Counted from the first letter of the stretch, positions 10,469 to 22,992 are shown. The stretch is DNA of 64,000 nt from Chionoecetes opilio (GCA_016584305.1 JACEEZ010021756.1:66663-130662), one strand, 5' to 3'. The notes: a model not told the origin generated them from the letters alone. Numbers and translations are program-made.

Positions 10469-10689
10469 TAGAGATTAGACTAAATCTATGGAATAATGGA
10501 AGCGACTGCAGGAAGCCGGACACGCTGCTCCAAAGCTCTGCATACAATCAGCTGATCGGCGATGTGCTCCACTTGCCTACATTAGTTACAAACATCTTTA
10601 TATTCAAAGTCCACCACCATGAATAAATATCTGAAATATACTACTAGAGCTATTATATACTGTTATTATTTAATATAATAATTATTTTA

Positions 10690-11302
10690 GGTAATAATGG
10701 ACGAGGACTACGCGGTCGTTTTCAGAGACACCGACTATTTTTTCCTGGCCTACAATAGGTGCTTTTTCTAATGGATAGTTTTATTTTGCACAAATCCATT
10801 AAAAAAAAAAAAATCATCACCGAATTTGACGGTACCGTTTCCATTAAAAACACTGTATCTCCATCAGAAATAGCACTAAAACTTGGCCGGGAAAAATTGG
10901 TCAGGGTCTTATAGATTTTAATGAAACCTAACCTAACCTTATAGGTTTTAATGAAACATAACCTAACCTTTACCACAAAGTATACCTAACCTAACTTTAA
11001 AGGTTTCATTAAAACCTATAAGGTTAGGTTAGTTTTCATTAAAACCTATAAGGTTAGGTTAGGTTTCCTTAAAACCTTTAAGACCCTGACTAATTTTTCC
11101 CGGCCAAGTTTTAGTGCTTCTTCTGATGAAGATGGTTTATTTAATGGAAACGGTACTATACAATTCAGTGATTATTATTTTTTTTAAACTATGAGTTTGC
11201 ACAAAATAAAACTATCTCCATTAGAAAAAGCACCTGTTGTAGGCCAGGAAAAAATAGTCGGTGTCTCTGCAAACGATCGCGAAGTCCTCGTCCATTATAA
11301 CC
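10690..11302. repeat. Palindromic repeat I, copy 1
   Basis: Two arms of about 280 bp in inverse orientation (GTAATAATGGACGAGGAC at the left, its inverse at the right) around an AACCT/AGGTT-rich centre. Single-arm relatives lie at 22580-22992 and 42846-43260. No coding sequence. Confidence 0.75.
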
Positions 11303-11656
11303 CTATTTATCGCCCTGGGCGATTGCCCATGTCGCCCATGTCTAGGACCGCCACTGACCCTATGCCAAAAGTATATCCTCCCTGGTACAACAATATAAGG
11401 TGACTGTTGCCTATAGTGGCCTCAGCGACCTGGGATATAACCAAGGATTCGTGAACCACTCTGACCACTTTGTGACCCAACCACCATCTTCCACCGCTTC
11501 CTCCAGGAAATCGCACGCTGTTTCCCACAACCTCAGTAGGTAAGAGGGTTAAGGTTAAGGTTTTGTTAGGTTTAATGAAAACTTTAGGTGAGGTTAGGTT
11601 AGGTATACTTTGTGGTTAAGGTTAGGTTAGGTTTTATTAAAACCTATAAGGTAAAT
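11303..11656. other. No gene; TTAGG-like runs at the right
   Basis: Unassigned sequence; 11540-11650 contains imperfect AGGTT runs like those flanking K2 at 42760-42830. Confidence 0.5.
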
Positions 11657-11664
11657 TTAAAGTA

Positions 11665-12630
11665 CCGTATTTTATGGCTTATAAGACGTTGTATCTTGGA
11701 AGACAAGAAGATTTTGGAAAGAAATTTCTAAGAAAAAAAATATGAAAAACTGTTGTCCGATATACAGTCATTTTCACACAAGAACACACTCACTATTCAT
11801 TATCTTCATTCAGCACTGCTCATCAGCCATTTTTATTTTTTAGCTTGTATGCGATAGTATAAGTAAATCGTCATGTTGGCTGGCTGAACAGCCCGTCAGG
11901 GTGGCAAGGTTGATAGAGACGTGAGTTCGCAATGTGCAGCGTCCCTGTGCATTCGGTCAGCGGTTCGAGTCCGCCTAGTTCATGCTGACGTGGCGGCGCT
12001 TTGTATAGTCAATAACCTTGTAGTTGGTACTTGCAAAGTGTCTAGATAGGATGAAAATCTTATCTTATCTGGCTGAACATGTGCACGCAGGTCGGACGGC
12101 GGGTGTGAAAAACCCTACCGCGGCGGTGCACAGCTGCGTGCCTGCCTGATGTGCCGATCAGCTGAGTCTGGCTTTGTCGTCCTGAGTGTAAACAAACACC
12201 TCTCACGTCCTCCCGTGCCTCACTACGTTGCCTGCCTCCTGTGCCTCACCACATATTGTTTGAATTTTCCTGTATGCGTGTAGTATTTGTGGTGGCTGCA
12301 TGTAGACATGTATACAAACTTTCATCTAATGTAACAAACGAAGTTCCTTCTACACACAATGGCTATTGGCGCCAATCTGCCGGGGTGGAAAGGCTCCCGC
12401 CAGTATCGTGTAAACATCACAGGGTGAGGACAGATTGGTAGTTGATTTTAATGTCTTATGGTATTCTAAATACTCTTAACAGGTATGTACTGAGGTTACA
12501 TCATATAAGAGGCTGAATTGAATAGCTACCTAAGCTAACCTCCTACAACATTCGTCTTGGAAGATGCACGAGTATTTTACAGGGTATTTTGGGGGGGAAA
12601 AAAGTGAATCTTATAAGTCGTAAAATACGG
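11665..12630. mobile_element. Mariner-like element J1
   Basis: TIR CCGTATTTTA.GGCTTATAAG at the left and its inverse at the right, inserted at TA in K1 (the right TA has become AA). J2 is at 26077-29024, and the empty site is visible in K3 at 32655-32670. About 777 bp without its SINE; J2 is 787 bp without its insertion. No transposase is visible. Confidence 0.75.
11891..12068 (+). mobile_element. tRNA-derived SINE, second family
   Basis: 178 bp flanked by a perfect 11-bp duplication CTGGCTGAACA (11880-11890 and 12069-12079) and absent from J2 (about 26290). It contains a perfect B box GGTTCGAGTCC about 70 bp from the start, an A-box-like GTGGCAAGGTTG, and a TCTTA-type 3' tail. Different in sequence from the SINE at 8865-9182. 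Confidence 0.8.
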
Positions 12631-12940
12631 AAATCGTCCAGACCATTTCATCATTCCTGATTGAATGCAGTCAAAATATAGCCATTATCGAGTTATATCA
12701 ACAATATGTTGTCACTTTTTGCATCCAGTCACCCGTTTTTAAATAATCCGCAATCAAAATCTGTAAATTCCTCGAGCTTCCAAATGGCTCCTGACAACTA
12801 ACTGATGACGCACCATGGCTCGGTGACGTCACCTGAGGAGGCCTCCCAGCCCCGCGGTAATACAAATACGTACACGTAAAATTTGAATAAATATAGCACT
12901 TGAAGAATTTTGGGTGTTTCTGATAAAAAAAAATTGCGAT

Positions 12941-13040
12941 ATGGCATATACTTGCATCCTTTATGGGTGAAGCAAGAAAGCTGTGCCTTTCCAGAGAGCT
13001 TAGCACCCGTTTCCAACCTATACAGCCACAATAAATGTGT
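12941..13040 (+). pseudogene. THAP-domain relic in K1
   Basis: Reads M-A-Y-T-C-I-L-Y-G-stop-S-K, aligned with the better-kept THAP start at 32963. Two stops and loss of the second zinc cysteine show decay. It is one of three copies in this Kolobok-like family (also about 31606). Confidence 0.6.
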
Positions 13041-13863
13041 GGGGAAGGTGTGTGCGTAGGGGGAAGGCAAGCTGTGTGAAGCAGACTGTTGCCCTCACAG
13101 GCCGTCATCAGCAAGTTTCGCGTCACGGCTGGAACGGGGCTGATGTCTTTCCTGCGCTTTTTACAAAAGTCATGTTTTTTAAGGAAACAAGGCGTTGAAA
13201 TGAATTATTTTTTGTGGATTAGGTATTATGAATGAACATTCAACATAATTATGCAAAGAAAAAATGGGTCTGGACTAGTGATGGACCAAATATTTGCATT
13301 CGCATTCACAATTTCGAATATTCACATGTTTTTTCAATATTCGCATTCGCATTCACACTCCTCCTCGTAGTTGTTTGCGAATATGCGAATATTTTGCCCA
13401 AATCAATAAACTTACAAAAATAAGAAAAAAAATAACAAGTGAACATAATATTACACAAGCAAACATGTAAATAAATTAATAGTTTAGCCGAGTGTTAGTT
13501 AGAAGAATGGGGTGAGGAGGCGTAGTTGGTAGGCTAGGTCATAGTCCCTCGAACACTACCTCCATTCTCCAACAGAGTGGCAGCCGCTACTCTCAAGGTC
13601 ACTGTTACTGAACTCAACTCTTTACCTCGTGCGCCATACTGCAGTAAGCATATACGCGCTCTTCTCTGTCACCCACGAGCAAAATCAACTTTCTTTGCAG
13701 AACAGTATTGCAGCAGCCTACTGCGTAATGGCGTCCAGTCACACCAGTGTAGTTTGGGATTACGTATTTCGAGATTATCTCGAGTGACATTGCGAAGTGT
13801 AAACTTTGCAATAATAATTATTCATGTAAGATATTATCATGTAATAAGTATTCGTGTAAGAAT

Positions 13864-16800
13864 CAGGGATGTCAACAAGAAAAGAAAAAAACCTCTGAAA
13901 TAAAATAATAGGGCGACCAACTCATCCGAGTGCAGCGAGGCTGACCGAGCGCAGCGAGGCTGACCGAGCGTAACGAGGGAACCTCCCAGCTGGGGTTTCG
14001 GCCCCCGAAGATTTTTTGCAAATTTCATGCTCTGAGAGAGCTTCTGAGAGGTCCTTGGTTATATCTATAATAATTATAATTTATGGTCTCAATTTTGTCT
14101 GTTTTTGTGTCCACAATTTGTTTATATGTATATATATATGGTATATCATGCAACTTAAATTGTGAAATGTATATGAACTATTAACCATTTTGACATGATA
14201 AATAAAATATTAACACTATTTCCGTTGGAAAAGTAATAACACAACAACAAAATATTTGTCATTTATATTAGTCAACTTTATCAATTATCACTGGGGAACA
14301 AATTTTTGTTGAGTTAGGTCTGACACTTGTTATTAAGTAATTTTTGGGTGCTGAATCCAAAACTGATCTCAGTTTTTCTCTATCACGTCAAGTTTTGAAC
14401 TGTAGGATTTTCGTTTTCTTAAAAAATATGAAAAATACTGTACATAACAGTAACAGTGCTTATTTTATAAAAAGTTGCAAATGTTAACATACAATGAAAA
14501 ATGAAAGAAATAGCATGATAGAATGTTTATTAACATTATCATGTTTTTAGAAAGGATAAGGCTATAATTGTGTGCAGGTTAAGGTAAAAATTTACGTTTG
14601 TAGCTTTGTCTGGAGTGTTCAACTTGAGGACTATCGCGTTTGATGCTCCAACAATAGTCAGCCATCATATGCACATCCCATCTACCCTGGTAACGTTCTT
14701 CCATAACCTTCAAATCTTGGTGAAATCGTTCACCTTGCTCGTCGCTAGCAGCACCAAGATTTTCCGGAAAGTTGACAAGATGGCTATGCAAAAAATGTAC
14801 TTTAATACTCATGTTGCAACCAAGTGCTTTGTAGCTCTCCAATAGTTTCTGAACAATTTCTGTGTAATTACTTGCACGTGTATTTCCAAGAAAGTTCTTG
14901 ACGACGTCTTTGAATGATAGCCAAGCATTCTTTTCAAGGTCTGACATAGTACCGTTGAAATGTTCATCTTTGATGAGCTGTCGAATTTGTGGACCATCAA
15001 ACACACGGCCTTGATTTTTTCAATTGACAGTCCAGGAAATGCCAAGATGATGTACTTCAAACAGTCGCCATCATGACAATGCTTTTACAAATTGTTTCAT
15101 GAGACCTAGTTTTGTGCAGAGGTCGGAATATGTATTTTCTTCCTGTCAACAAGTGGCTCATGTACAATGTTAGGATCTCCAGGTTTAAGATCAGATCTCG
15201 GAGGCCATTCGTCTGAACCAATGCTTCTCTCGAGCTCTGCTATCCCACATACAGAGAAGCAGGGATACTTTGTGTATCCACGTTGTTGACCAAGAAGGAA
15301 GGACACCATTTTAAGGTCAACACAGATGATCCAATTGTGTTTGTCATATTGCAAATAACTCAATGACTCTCTTTACATCTCCATATTCTTCACGAAGACG
15401 ACCGAAGCCCAATAGGGACTGCGCCAAACAAATTGCCATTGTGTAGAAGGACACACTTCAAGCTCCGCTTTGAGCCATCAATAAACAATCGCCATTCATT
15501 TGGATTGTAGATTGAAAGCCCTAATTCCTTCAGTAAACCAGGAATGTTATGGCAAAACACACAAAACCGCTGGCACTTCGAAAGTACTGCAGAAATGTAC
15601 TTTCTCTGGTTCGAAAGTATGATACCTTCACTCCTTGTTCAAGTATGTTTTTCTCGTTTCAGTCTTGATGCTAGTATTTCTGAAGCTTTTTTGGATAGGC
15701 CCAAATCAACGTGCTAAATCATTCAAACTCGTGCTGATCAAATCCCCTACGAACTGAATCCTCGTGAATGTCAAAATCTGCATCATGCTGTCATGCGCGT
15801 TCTTTCAACATCACTCAGATCTTCTAGAGGAGGTAGTTGTTCGAAAACTGCAGCTGGAATTTCAGCTGAATGAGGCATTGGTCTTATAGCTGACGGTAGA
15901 TTAGGATATTCTATTTTACTTTTATTTTTCTTGTTAAATCCTGATGTTTTCACTAAACAAAAGTAACAGTCTGTGGAATGATCTTTTTGCTCTCGCCCAA
16001 ACCCATGGGATACCAAATGCCAACTTTTCACGTGTTCCTTTTGGTCCACATCCGTAATCTCTCGACACACTGCTTGCATACTTTGTGAGGTGCCCATAGC
16101 TTGTCTTGATCACCGAGTTTCACTTTAAAATATGCGAAATATGCTTGTTTGACAAATACGCTGATGCTTGCCCTCTGACTTGGAATGGTGAAACTACCAC
16201 ATATATAGCAGAAGGAGTCAGGGTTGTTTAGGCATTTACGACGAGACGTAGCAGGAGCAGACATGATCTGAAACAAAAGAAATATATACCTATGTAAATA
16301 AAACACTAAGCTGGAATAGTTACAAGCTTTGAAGAAAAAAAAACCAGCATAAAACGAAATAGAAATTACAATGGTATGTTGTTACAAGGTTAAGAGAAAA
16401 GCCATAACAAATCCTCCTAATTCCTACTATCCTAGCTTTCTGTTTGCAGATATTGATAGTACTGACCTATTGGGAGCTGCACACACCTCTCACCGCACTG
16501 TCACAATTGTAACTGCACAAACAAGTTGCCACATAGCTCTCGATGAGTCAAATCGTAATCAGCTGGCAAGTTTTACTACAGCTCACAAGTGGAATTTTGC
16601 TTATCTGGAGGGTAAGCTGTAGAGAAAAAAACTTGACGTGCTAGAAAAAAACTGACTACAGATTTGGAATCAGCATGCCAATTTTAGTCTAAATAAGCTC
16701 AAAAATCTAACTCAACAATTTTTTTTTCTTCAAATTGTTCCCCAGTGTTATTAATCTATTATATCGCTATCAAATACAGCTCAAATATGATTTGATGACC

Positions 16801-17090
16801 AACTTCGAATTATTGAATAATCCAATATCAAATAAGTTTCACTATAACTATAATCATGATAATAACATGCACACACAATGAATAGTAAACTTGTATTCAT
16901 ATTGCCAAATAACATGTACAATTTTGTACATGCAATATATATCTCACAACATATCATATGTAATGACCCCCTATGTACACCCCTACCCCCCCCTAAATTT
17001 TTAACCCGAATCTACACGATTCACAGAAATGACCCAGCTGGCAATAAAATACTCGGAAATCCGCGAATCCGCGGAAAATTGACATCCCTG
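13864..17090 (-). mobile_element. F1: 3.2-kb element with TIR CAGGGATGTCAA and 6-bp duplication
   Basis: Ends CAGGGATGTCAA and TTGACATCCCTG, flanked by AAGAAT on both sides (13858-13863, 17091-17096). Both terminal regions match F2 (41514-42323), which has its own 6-bp duplication ACAACC and lacks the gene. Includes one broken gene (14579-16264, minus). 6-bp duplications are unusual; IS3EU and Dada are the reported groups I recall with this size, but I cannot test kinship. Confidence 0.8.
14579..16264 (-). pseudogene. Broken gene of an uncharacterised multi-copy arthropod family (putative transposase of F1)
   Basis: Pieces in order on the minus strand: an N-terminal Cys-rich zinc-like region from ATG 16264 (FCYICG, then VCKQCVERL), a frameshift to a segment with DHSTDCYFCL and PNLPSAIRPMPHS (15783-16050), a stretch at about 15440-15560 encoding NEWRLFIDGSK, a segment DLKMVSFLLGQQRGYTKYPC (about 15250-15330) with LVDRKK further on, and a C-terminal block with CNMSIKVHFLHSHL, GERFHQDL and ADYCWSI (14579-15004). 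I recall proteins of this layout as common, unannotated multi-copy families in arthropods and cnidarians. Several frameshifts and stops kill this copy. The role as transposase is inferred from its place between TIRs; it could be cargo. Confidence 0.7.
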
Positions 17091-17690
17091 AAGAATCATC
17101 TTCATCATTGAAGAATGGTCATCGTCCCACAACATGGAAACATTGAAAATTGAATGGAACTTACTTTACCGTAGATAACACGTAAGTCGCCAGGACAACG
17201 TTTCTTTTTAATTTACAGTCTGGTTGAGTTAATACTTACATTTATACATTCATGATTTCTGGAAAGTTGGAAGGGGCTATCTGGAGAGTCCGTGTCATTT
17301 TGTGTCTTCATATGATTGTGTCATATTATGGCAATAAATGAACAAATTATAAAAATAAAACAGTGGCGCCGTTGGTAACGGGCTACACTAAGGTCGCCAT
17401 CTAGTGTCTATGTTTAGTGTCCTCCCACCGTCGTCATCGCCGGGAAAAAAAACGAGTAGGGAAATTTGAAACCGTTTATACTTGCAGATACAAAGCATAA
17501 AACTAGGCTGAAACAGGGTAGATTATACAGTCATGATATAAACTACTGTGTATCATCTTCAGTGGCACATAAAAATCAGTAGTGATGCTATACTTCGCAA
17601 TATATGGCGCCTGGCGATATTAGTGCAGGTGGCGACTATACTGTTATCTACAGTAGACATTCATATTTTTATGGCTGAACTCTTACAATA

Positions 17691-18533
17691 CAGGGAGGTC
17701 CCTTTATACGAGCATTCGGTATACGAGAATCCGATGATACGAGATGTGTAAATTAGGGTCTATTTTCAATATACGAGATCGAAAATCCAATGCTACGACA
17801 TTCAAACTGGGTGAGTAAAATTATCAGTTCAAATACTCGCCCTACCACTCCCAGTCTGGACAAAGGGGGATTTGGTTGACCCCAGTCAGGTCACCCCTAG
17901 CAAGCCGTGACCTGAAGGGTAATTAAGCATATGGCGCTGCCTGACATTTAGTGGTAATTAGCCAGGTGTGCGGCTCCAACCTTGGGACTGCAGTCAGTGA
18001 CCTGAAGGGTAATTAAGCATATGGCGCGGCCTGATCCTTAGTGGTAATTAGCCAGGTGTGCGGCTCCAACCTTGGGACCGCAAGCAATGACCTGAAGGGT
18101 AATTAAGCATATGGCGCGGCCTGATCCTTAGGGGTAATTAGCCAGGTGTGCTGCCCCAATCTTAGGACCTCTACACTACCCTCTTTTGTATCACGCGGCG
18201 TCCCCTACAGTACAACGTCTTTTTTGCTTGTTATGCATGTTTTATGTTTAATTAATGTGCAGTTATGTTATTTTGTGTGCTATTTTCTATTTCAGAATGC
18301 TTTTTCTACAGAATAGGTAGTACAGTGTGGGTAATATAGACGCTGTGTGTTTGTTGTGTTTGCTATAGTTTATTTTAGCTTGAAAAACACGTTTTTTTTT
18401 TGTTTTTTTTTAAATTGATGGTCCTGGAACCAAACCTATATTTTACCATTAGTTATGTGTTTCGTTATACGAGATTTCGCTTTACGAGTATGCCAGGTGG
18501 AACCTAACTGCTCGTATCTTCGGGACCTCCCTG
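17691..18533. mobile_element. Tigger-like element B2
   Basis: TIR CAGGGAGGTCCC, perfect TA on both sides, 843 bp, ends nearly identical to B1. It lies in the right part of hAT G. Its middle is the 90-bp tandem array at 17908-18175 instead of the LINE pieces carried by B1. Confidence 0.85.
17908..18175 (+). repeat. Minisatellite, 90-bp unit x 3
   Basis: Units start at about 17908, 17998 and 18088, each with GACCTGAAGGGTAATTAAGC and TGGTAATTAGCCAGGTGTG. Confined to B2. Confidence 0.9.
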
Positions 18534-18705
18534 TACATGCAAAATATTTGTTACCTGTATGATATCAAAAATAGTGTATTACTTGAAATATTATGTAATA
18601 TTCGCAATTCGCATTCGCGAATATTAAAACCAAATATTCGCATTCGCATTCGCGAATACGGAAAATAGACATTCGGTCCATCACTAGTCTGGACGATTAC
18701 TTTAA

Positions 18706-19901
18706 GGGGACCGCCCACCCTAAATCTTGTTTACTGAGGGATCTTGCTGCAAATTTAATGAGTTATTTAAGGCTAAGTAGAGACTTTCAAACATAAGTTT
18801 CATTCAGATCTGGCCAATAATTTTTGGACAAATAATAAAAATGTGAAAAAAAGAGGAAAATTCGGCTGGTTTAACTTGCTTTCAACTCTTAGGATTATTG
18901 ATGCATTTCTTTTATTCTTAACCATTAACTCTTCTACTTGTAAAGAACAATTGTATGGTGTGGTTTTTCTCTATCTTTGTTTACCACTGAGAAAAAATAT
19001 ATCATAAAATATTGAAAAATTTCCCAAAAATTCTTGTTTGAAACACGAGTGCCATGTTCGTAATTGACATAAACAAAAAAGTCCACCATACTTTTCTCCG
19101 TTTTTTATCCAGCTATCCATTGATGCCTCATACGTAAAGATCGGATAAAAATAAAAATTGTGAAGGAGAAAGAAATTGTATTAGAATAACTTACACTTTT
19201 CAAAAACGAGCCTTAAACATTTTTTTTGAGTTTGACTTAAGTGTTACGTCAGTAAACCTTATAAGGGTCTTGGAAATAGGTTCCATTTAATTTTTGAGGT
19301 TATTATGAATGTTTCTAAGAAACTCAAGACACACCTGGTCCCCTCCTGCAGGGCAGGATATTAGTCACTCAAGGTAAGGGTCTCATTGTCGCCAGGTAGG
19401 AGCACTTTTCAGAACATACCAGATTGGTATCCTGATTACTCAGATGCACTTCTTTTTCGTTGTTATGTGCTTTTGGGTGTGTTAACGGGTTCCTGACTCA
19501 ATAAGGATGTTATTATGAGGCTGGGCACCTCTAACCCAAGGTACTTCAATAGTAACCTTCCTTATCAGCAGCAACAAAGCCACTGAGCTCTGATGCACTC
19601 CCGGTAACTGCTTTACATTCTCGCACGCATTGCCAGATGTATACAGTATAAGTAATCATTCAAATGCATCAAGGAACTCAAAAATAGTATTATAATTGAT
19701 ATTTTATCGTCAAAACTGATGCAAACAAACTAGGCGTGACGTGACGCTCACGTGGCGCAGGGGGGAGGGAGCGGGAGGTTAAATCCCTTTACATATCTTT
19801 ATTTTGGAGAAGAAAAAAAACTATCTACCAGTGTGTTGCCGAAGGCCACAGCTACCATTATATGACTTAAACAATTTTTTTTTTATTTTCATGAATTTTC
19901 A
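18706..19901. other. No gene seen
   Basis: AT-rich sequence starting GGGGACCGCCCACCC directly after the TTAA of K1. No ORF, repeat partner or RNA recognised. Confidence 0.5.
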
Positions 19902-19946
19902 AGGTTTCAAGAAAACCTAAAAGGTTAGGTTTGGTATACTTTGTTC

Positions 19947-22571
19947 CAGGGTTGTTTGATTTAAATCAAGTTGATTTTAATCACTGATTTAAATCAAATG
20001 ATTTTTTTTTTAAATCACTGTAATAAATAATAACCTTATCATTATTTGAAAATGAGAGGGGAAAGAAGGAAAATTAAGCCAATGGGCTTTATGAACACCA
20101 ATTTTATCATTGTAGTATAATTATATCATAATGAGACACAATGAGTGGTGCGGGGGTGTCATGCCAGAACTCCTATGGGGAGTTTATAACTGGTCAACGT
20201 TACTAGAATGATATTAATTGATTATGATTTTTCATTTGATTACAACTTGAATGGAGGATTTAACTTAGTCTTATGACTTCACTATGTGATTATAGTTTGA
20301 CCACTTCTCACTGCGGAGAGTACTGAAATGGGGGATGTATTTAAGGGGAAAGGGTAAGGGTTTAGGTTAAGGGGACAGGGTGTGAGTTAAGGGGGAGTGC
20401 TGCCACCAGCTCAGGCGAGTAGTTCTCTGGGTTACTCCCTGGGCACGTTTGAATAATATTAATATTAGATTTATCTTGGTAGTCGTGATTGATACGTGGA
20501 ATTATACCGAGTAAGGCTGACTCTTTTGGAAGTGTGGGGAATTACTGTCCTAACACAGAATAATCACCTGGGGTTTTATAATAAACACAAGAACTATATT
20601 TGAAAACATCATCCTATTTATTCATACTGAAATAGTATGTCTCTTGCTTGAGATCATATACAACATATGAGGGTTAATCCAACACCGGAAAAACTCTAAT
20701 CGGATGTAAGAAAAAACTTTACACCCTGATACAGGAAGCTCTTCCTATGTGCTGAAGGTAAGCTCTTCCTATCTGATGAAGGGAAGCTCTTAGGAGCATA
20801 AACCCTCCTCACTGAATCCTACTAATGAATTATCCTTCACTTAAGTAATATACCGCTGAATATTTATAATTATACATGGAAGATATATATATAGGGGAGA
20901 AAATGTGAGAGTAATGAGTTGGTGTGGGGATTCACTGTACCATGTGGCCTTCTCCGTCAAGGACAAGATGTCGGCCTACGGGAAGGATGGATGGAGACTC
21001 GTGTCCCACGAGTTACCCAGCGCCCGCGGCAGAAAAAAGGGGAATTGTTTGAATGGTCTAGACGTGACCTCAAATGAATAGCTTATAATCCCGAAATAAC
21101 TAATTAAATAATTAAACTCGTGTACCTAAGAAAAGGCTGCCTATAATACAGACCTGTTACTTTGATATAGAAGAATTTAATATGTTTAATCCAATACCCA
21201 AGAAGGGTGTGTTTACTTTTCATGTCACAAGTCCGAACGCGTGTTCAAGAGTGAGAGGGTATGGAAGGTGTTGCATAGAAATTTGGTAGACTTTCAATTT
21301 AGCGTATAACTTTACTAAGATATCCATTTATGAACATGATCGATAACGATGGGGATTATTTTGGAAGACATTAGGAATCTAGGAGGGTTCCTAAATCTGA
21401 GAGGATGGTTGGGGAAGAATGAAAAGAATTGAATCCATTAGTTATCACTGATCGCGGAATAATTATTCCACGAATTTTGACTCGCACCCGGCATGTCGGG
21501 GGGGGGAATGGAAGGAAGGAAAAAAGAAAATGGCGGGGAGGAAGGAAGGAAGATGAGAAAAAATGGCGGAAAAGAAAGAAGGGTGATGAGTCACCCGTGA
21601 AACTAAAAAAAAATGAACTGCTTACGAGATAACTCGGGAATTATATGATAATAATTCTCATACTATCTCTCCCGAATAATGGGCATTACAGGGGAATCCA
21701 CTGTGGCATTTTTAGATAGCAAATTGCCATGTGGCTGTTTTCACAGCAGAAATATTTTTTTCTCAATTATATATATATATATTTTTCTTGTACTCTACAA
21801 AAAGCCACACTACTATAACCAAAAGTTGAATGTGCATGTTATTTTGTTTATAAAAAGCCAAAGTGATATTAACCAAAGTTTAATATGCATTATGATTAAT
21901 TATATTATCAAACAAAATATAATTCTCTTGTTTAACCGCCGAAGTAATTATTACTACAACAAAAATCCCATTGAATCCGATTGACTTCCCATTGGGATGT
22001 CAAGTAGCAAGGATGACTATGAAAAATTTGGCCAAACAGTATGATATAGCAAAATCAGGCAATATTTTGTGTAGCTGACTCTCATCACTGACAGAATGAT
22101 GACCTTTCATATGCCAGCTAGAAGGTTATTACCGGAGGTCAAATTAATAATCATTTGGTGTGTCTTGGGGGGGGGGGGGGTAAGGCTTGCAGGACGGTAA
22201 AGACCGCCCACTCGATCCCTCAGCCAATAGGAACAAATGGGACAGGGCCCGTCTGGATGTGTTTTCGCGAGCATCAGCGCAGCCTGGGCCAGCCTAGACC
22301 GGCCTGGCAAACGTCGCGAAAACGAGCTTATAGACATAGGCCTATTGTTGTGAAAACATCCATCACAGAAATAGAAAATATGTAAATTCATCTGTATTTC
22401 ATGTTATATGCATTTGTTATTCACTTATTCTTTCTCTTTTTAGTTTTAAATATGCTTAATAATATCCTGTAGTAGTTACATTTCATGTAGAACATCAAAT
22501 TAATAAAAAAATATAAATAGATTTAAATCAAATAAATCTGATTTTTTTTATTAAAAAAAAAAAATCAACCG
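19947..22571. mobile_element. hAT element L
   Basis: Left end CAGGGTTGTTTGATTTAAAT, right end with ATTTAAATCAAATAAATC then ATCAACCG, flanked by CTTTGTTC / TTTTGTTC (8 bp, one mismatch). The empty site is at 42838-42846. TTTGATTTAAATCA ends are a common hAT type. No transposase; a probable solo LTR sits inside. Confidence 0.8.
20157..21690. mobile_element. Probable solo LTR
   Basis: Begins TGTCATG, ends CATTACA, with GGGGG / GGGGA outside. Shares GCTGCCACCAG, a TTTATTAATA-like promoter region and similar length with the LTR proposed at 38089-39670. Ends and similarity were judged by eye over short motifs. Confidence 0.4.
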
Positions 22572-22579
22572 TTTTGTTC

Positions 22580-22992
22580 TATTCAATCACTTCCCTGTTA
22601 TCTGAAACCCTGAAGAATTTTTCCAGGCAAAGTTTTATTGCTTTTTCTGATGGAGATAGTTAGTGTTTTTAATGGAAACGGCGACCATAAAATTCGGTGA
22701 TGCATTTATTATTATATTTTTTTAACTATGGGTTTCCGGAAAATAAAACTAGATATCTCCATTAGAAAAAACACCTATTTTTGGAAAAGAAAAATTAGTC
22801 TGTGTCTCTGAAAATGACCGCAAAGTCCTCGTCCATTATCACCAAAGAAAATTTTCAATACTATGGCAGTGCAAAGTGGAGCAAGGTTTGCGGGGCGGGG
22901 CGGACACCCACCACACCTGTAAACAAATATTTATTTCCCACATAAATGAGTGCCAGATTCATTCAATACACATCAAAACTATACAAGAAAAC
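22580..22992 (+). repeat. Palindromic repeat I, single arm (in repeat R copy 1)
   Basis: Nearly identical to 42846-43260 and related to the right arm of 10690-11302. Interrupted at its right end by Harbinger O. A further piece recurs at 23713-23870 inside O. Confidence 0.8.

Larger units (their letters stand above)
13276..18686. mobile_element. hAT element G (contains F1 and B2)
   Basis: TIR TAGTGATGGACC at both ends, perfect 8-bp duplication GTCTGGAC (13268-13275 and 18687-18694), subtermini rich in ATTCGCATTCGCGAATATT. The empty site is in K2 at about 42745. Own sequence about 1.33 kb after removing F1 and B2. No hAT transposase remains. Confidence 0.85.
11661..18701. mobile_element. Kolobok-like element K1 (outer shell of a nested set)
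   Basis: Left end TTAA/AGTAATCGTCCAGACC (split by J1), right end GGTCTGGACGATTACT/TTAA. TTAA targets plus a degenerate THAP domain inside suggest Kolobok rather than piggyBac. Removing J1 (966+2) and G (5411+8) leaves 654 bp, against 645 bp for K2 after removing its four insertions. Confidence 0.7.

Noticed and set aside
22107..22391. ORFs on both strands near a poly(G) run
   Set aside because: Opposite-strand pair without family features; probably part of the hAT or an older insertion.
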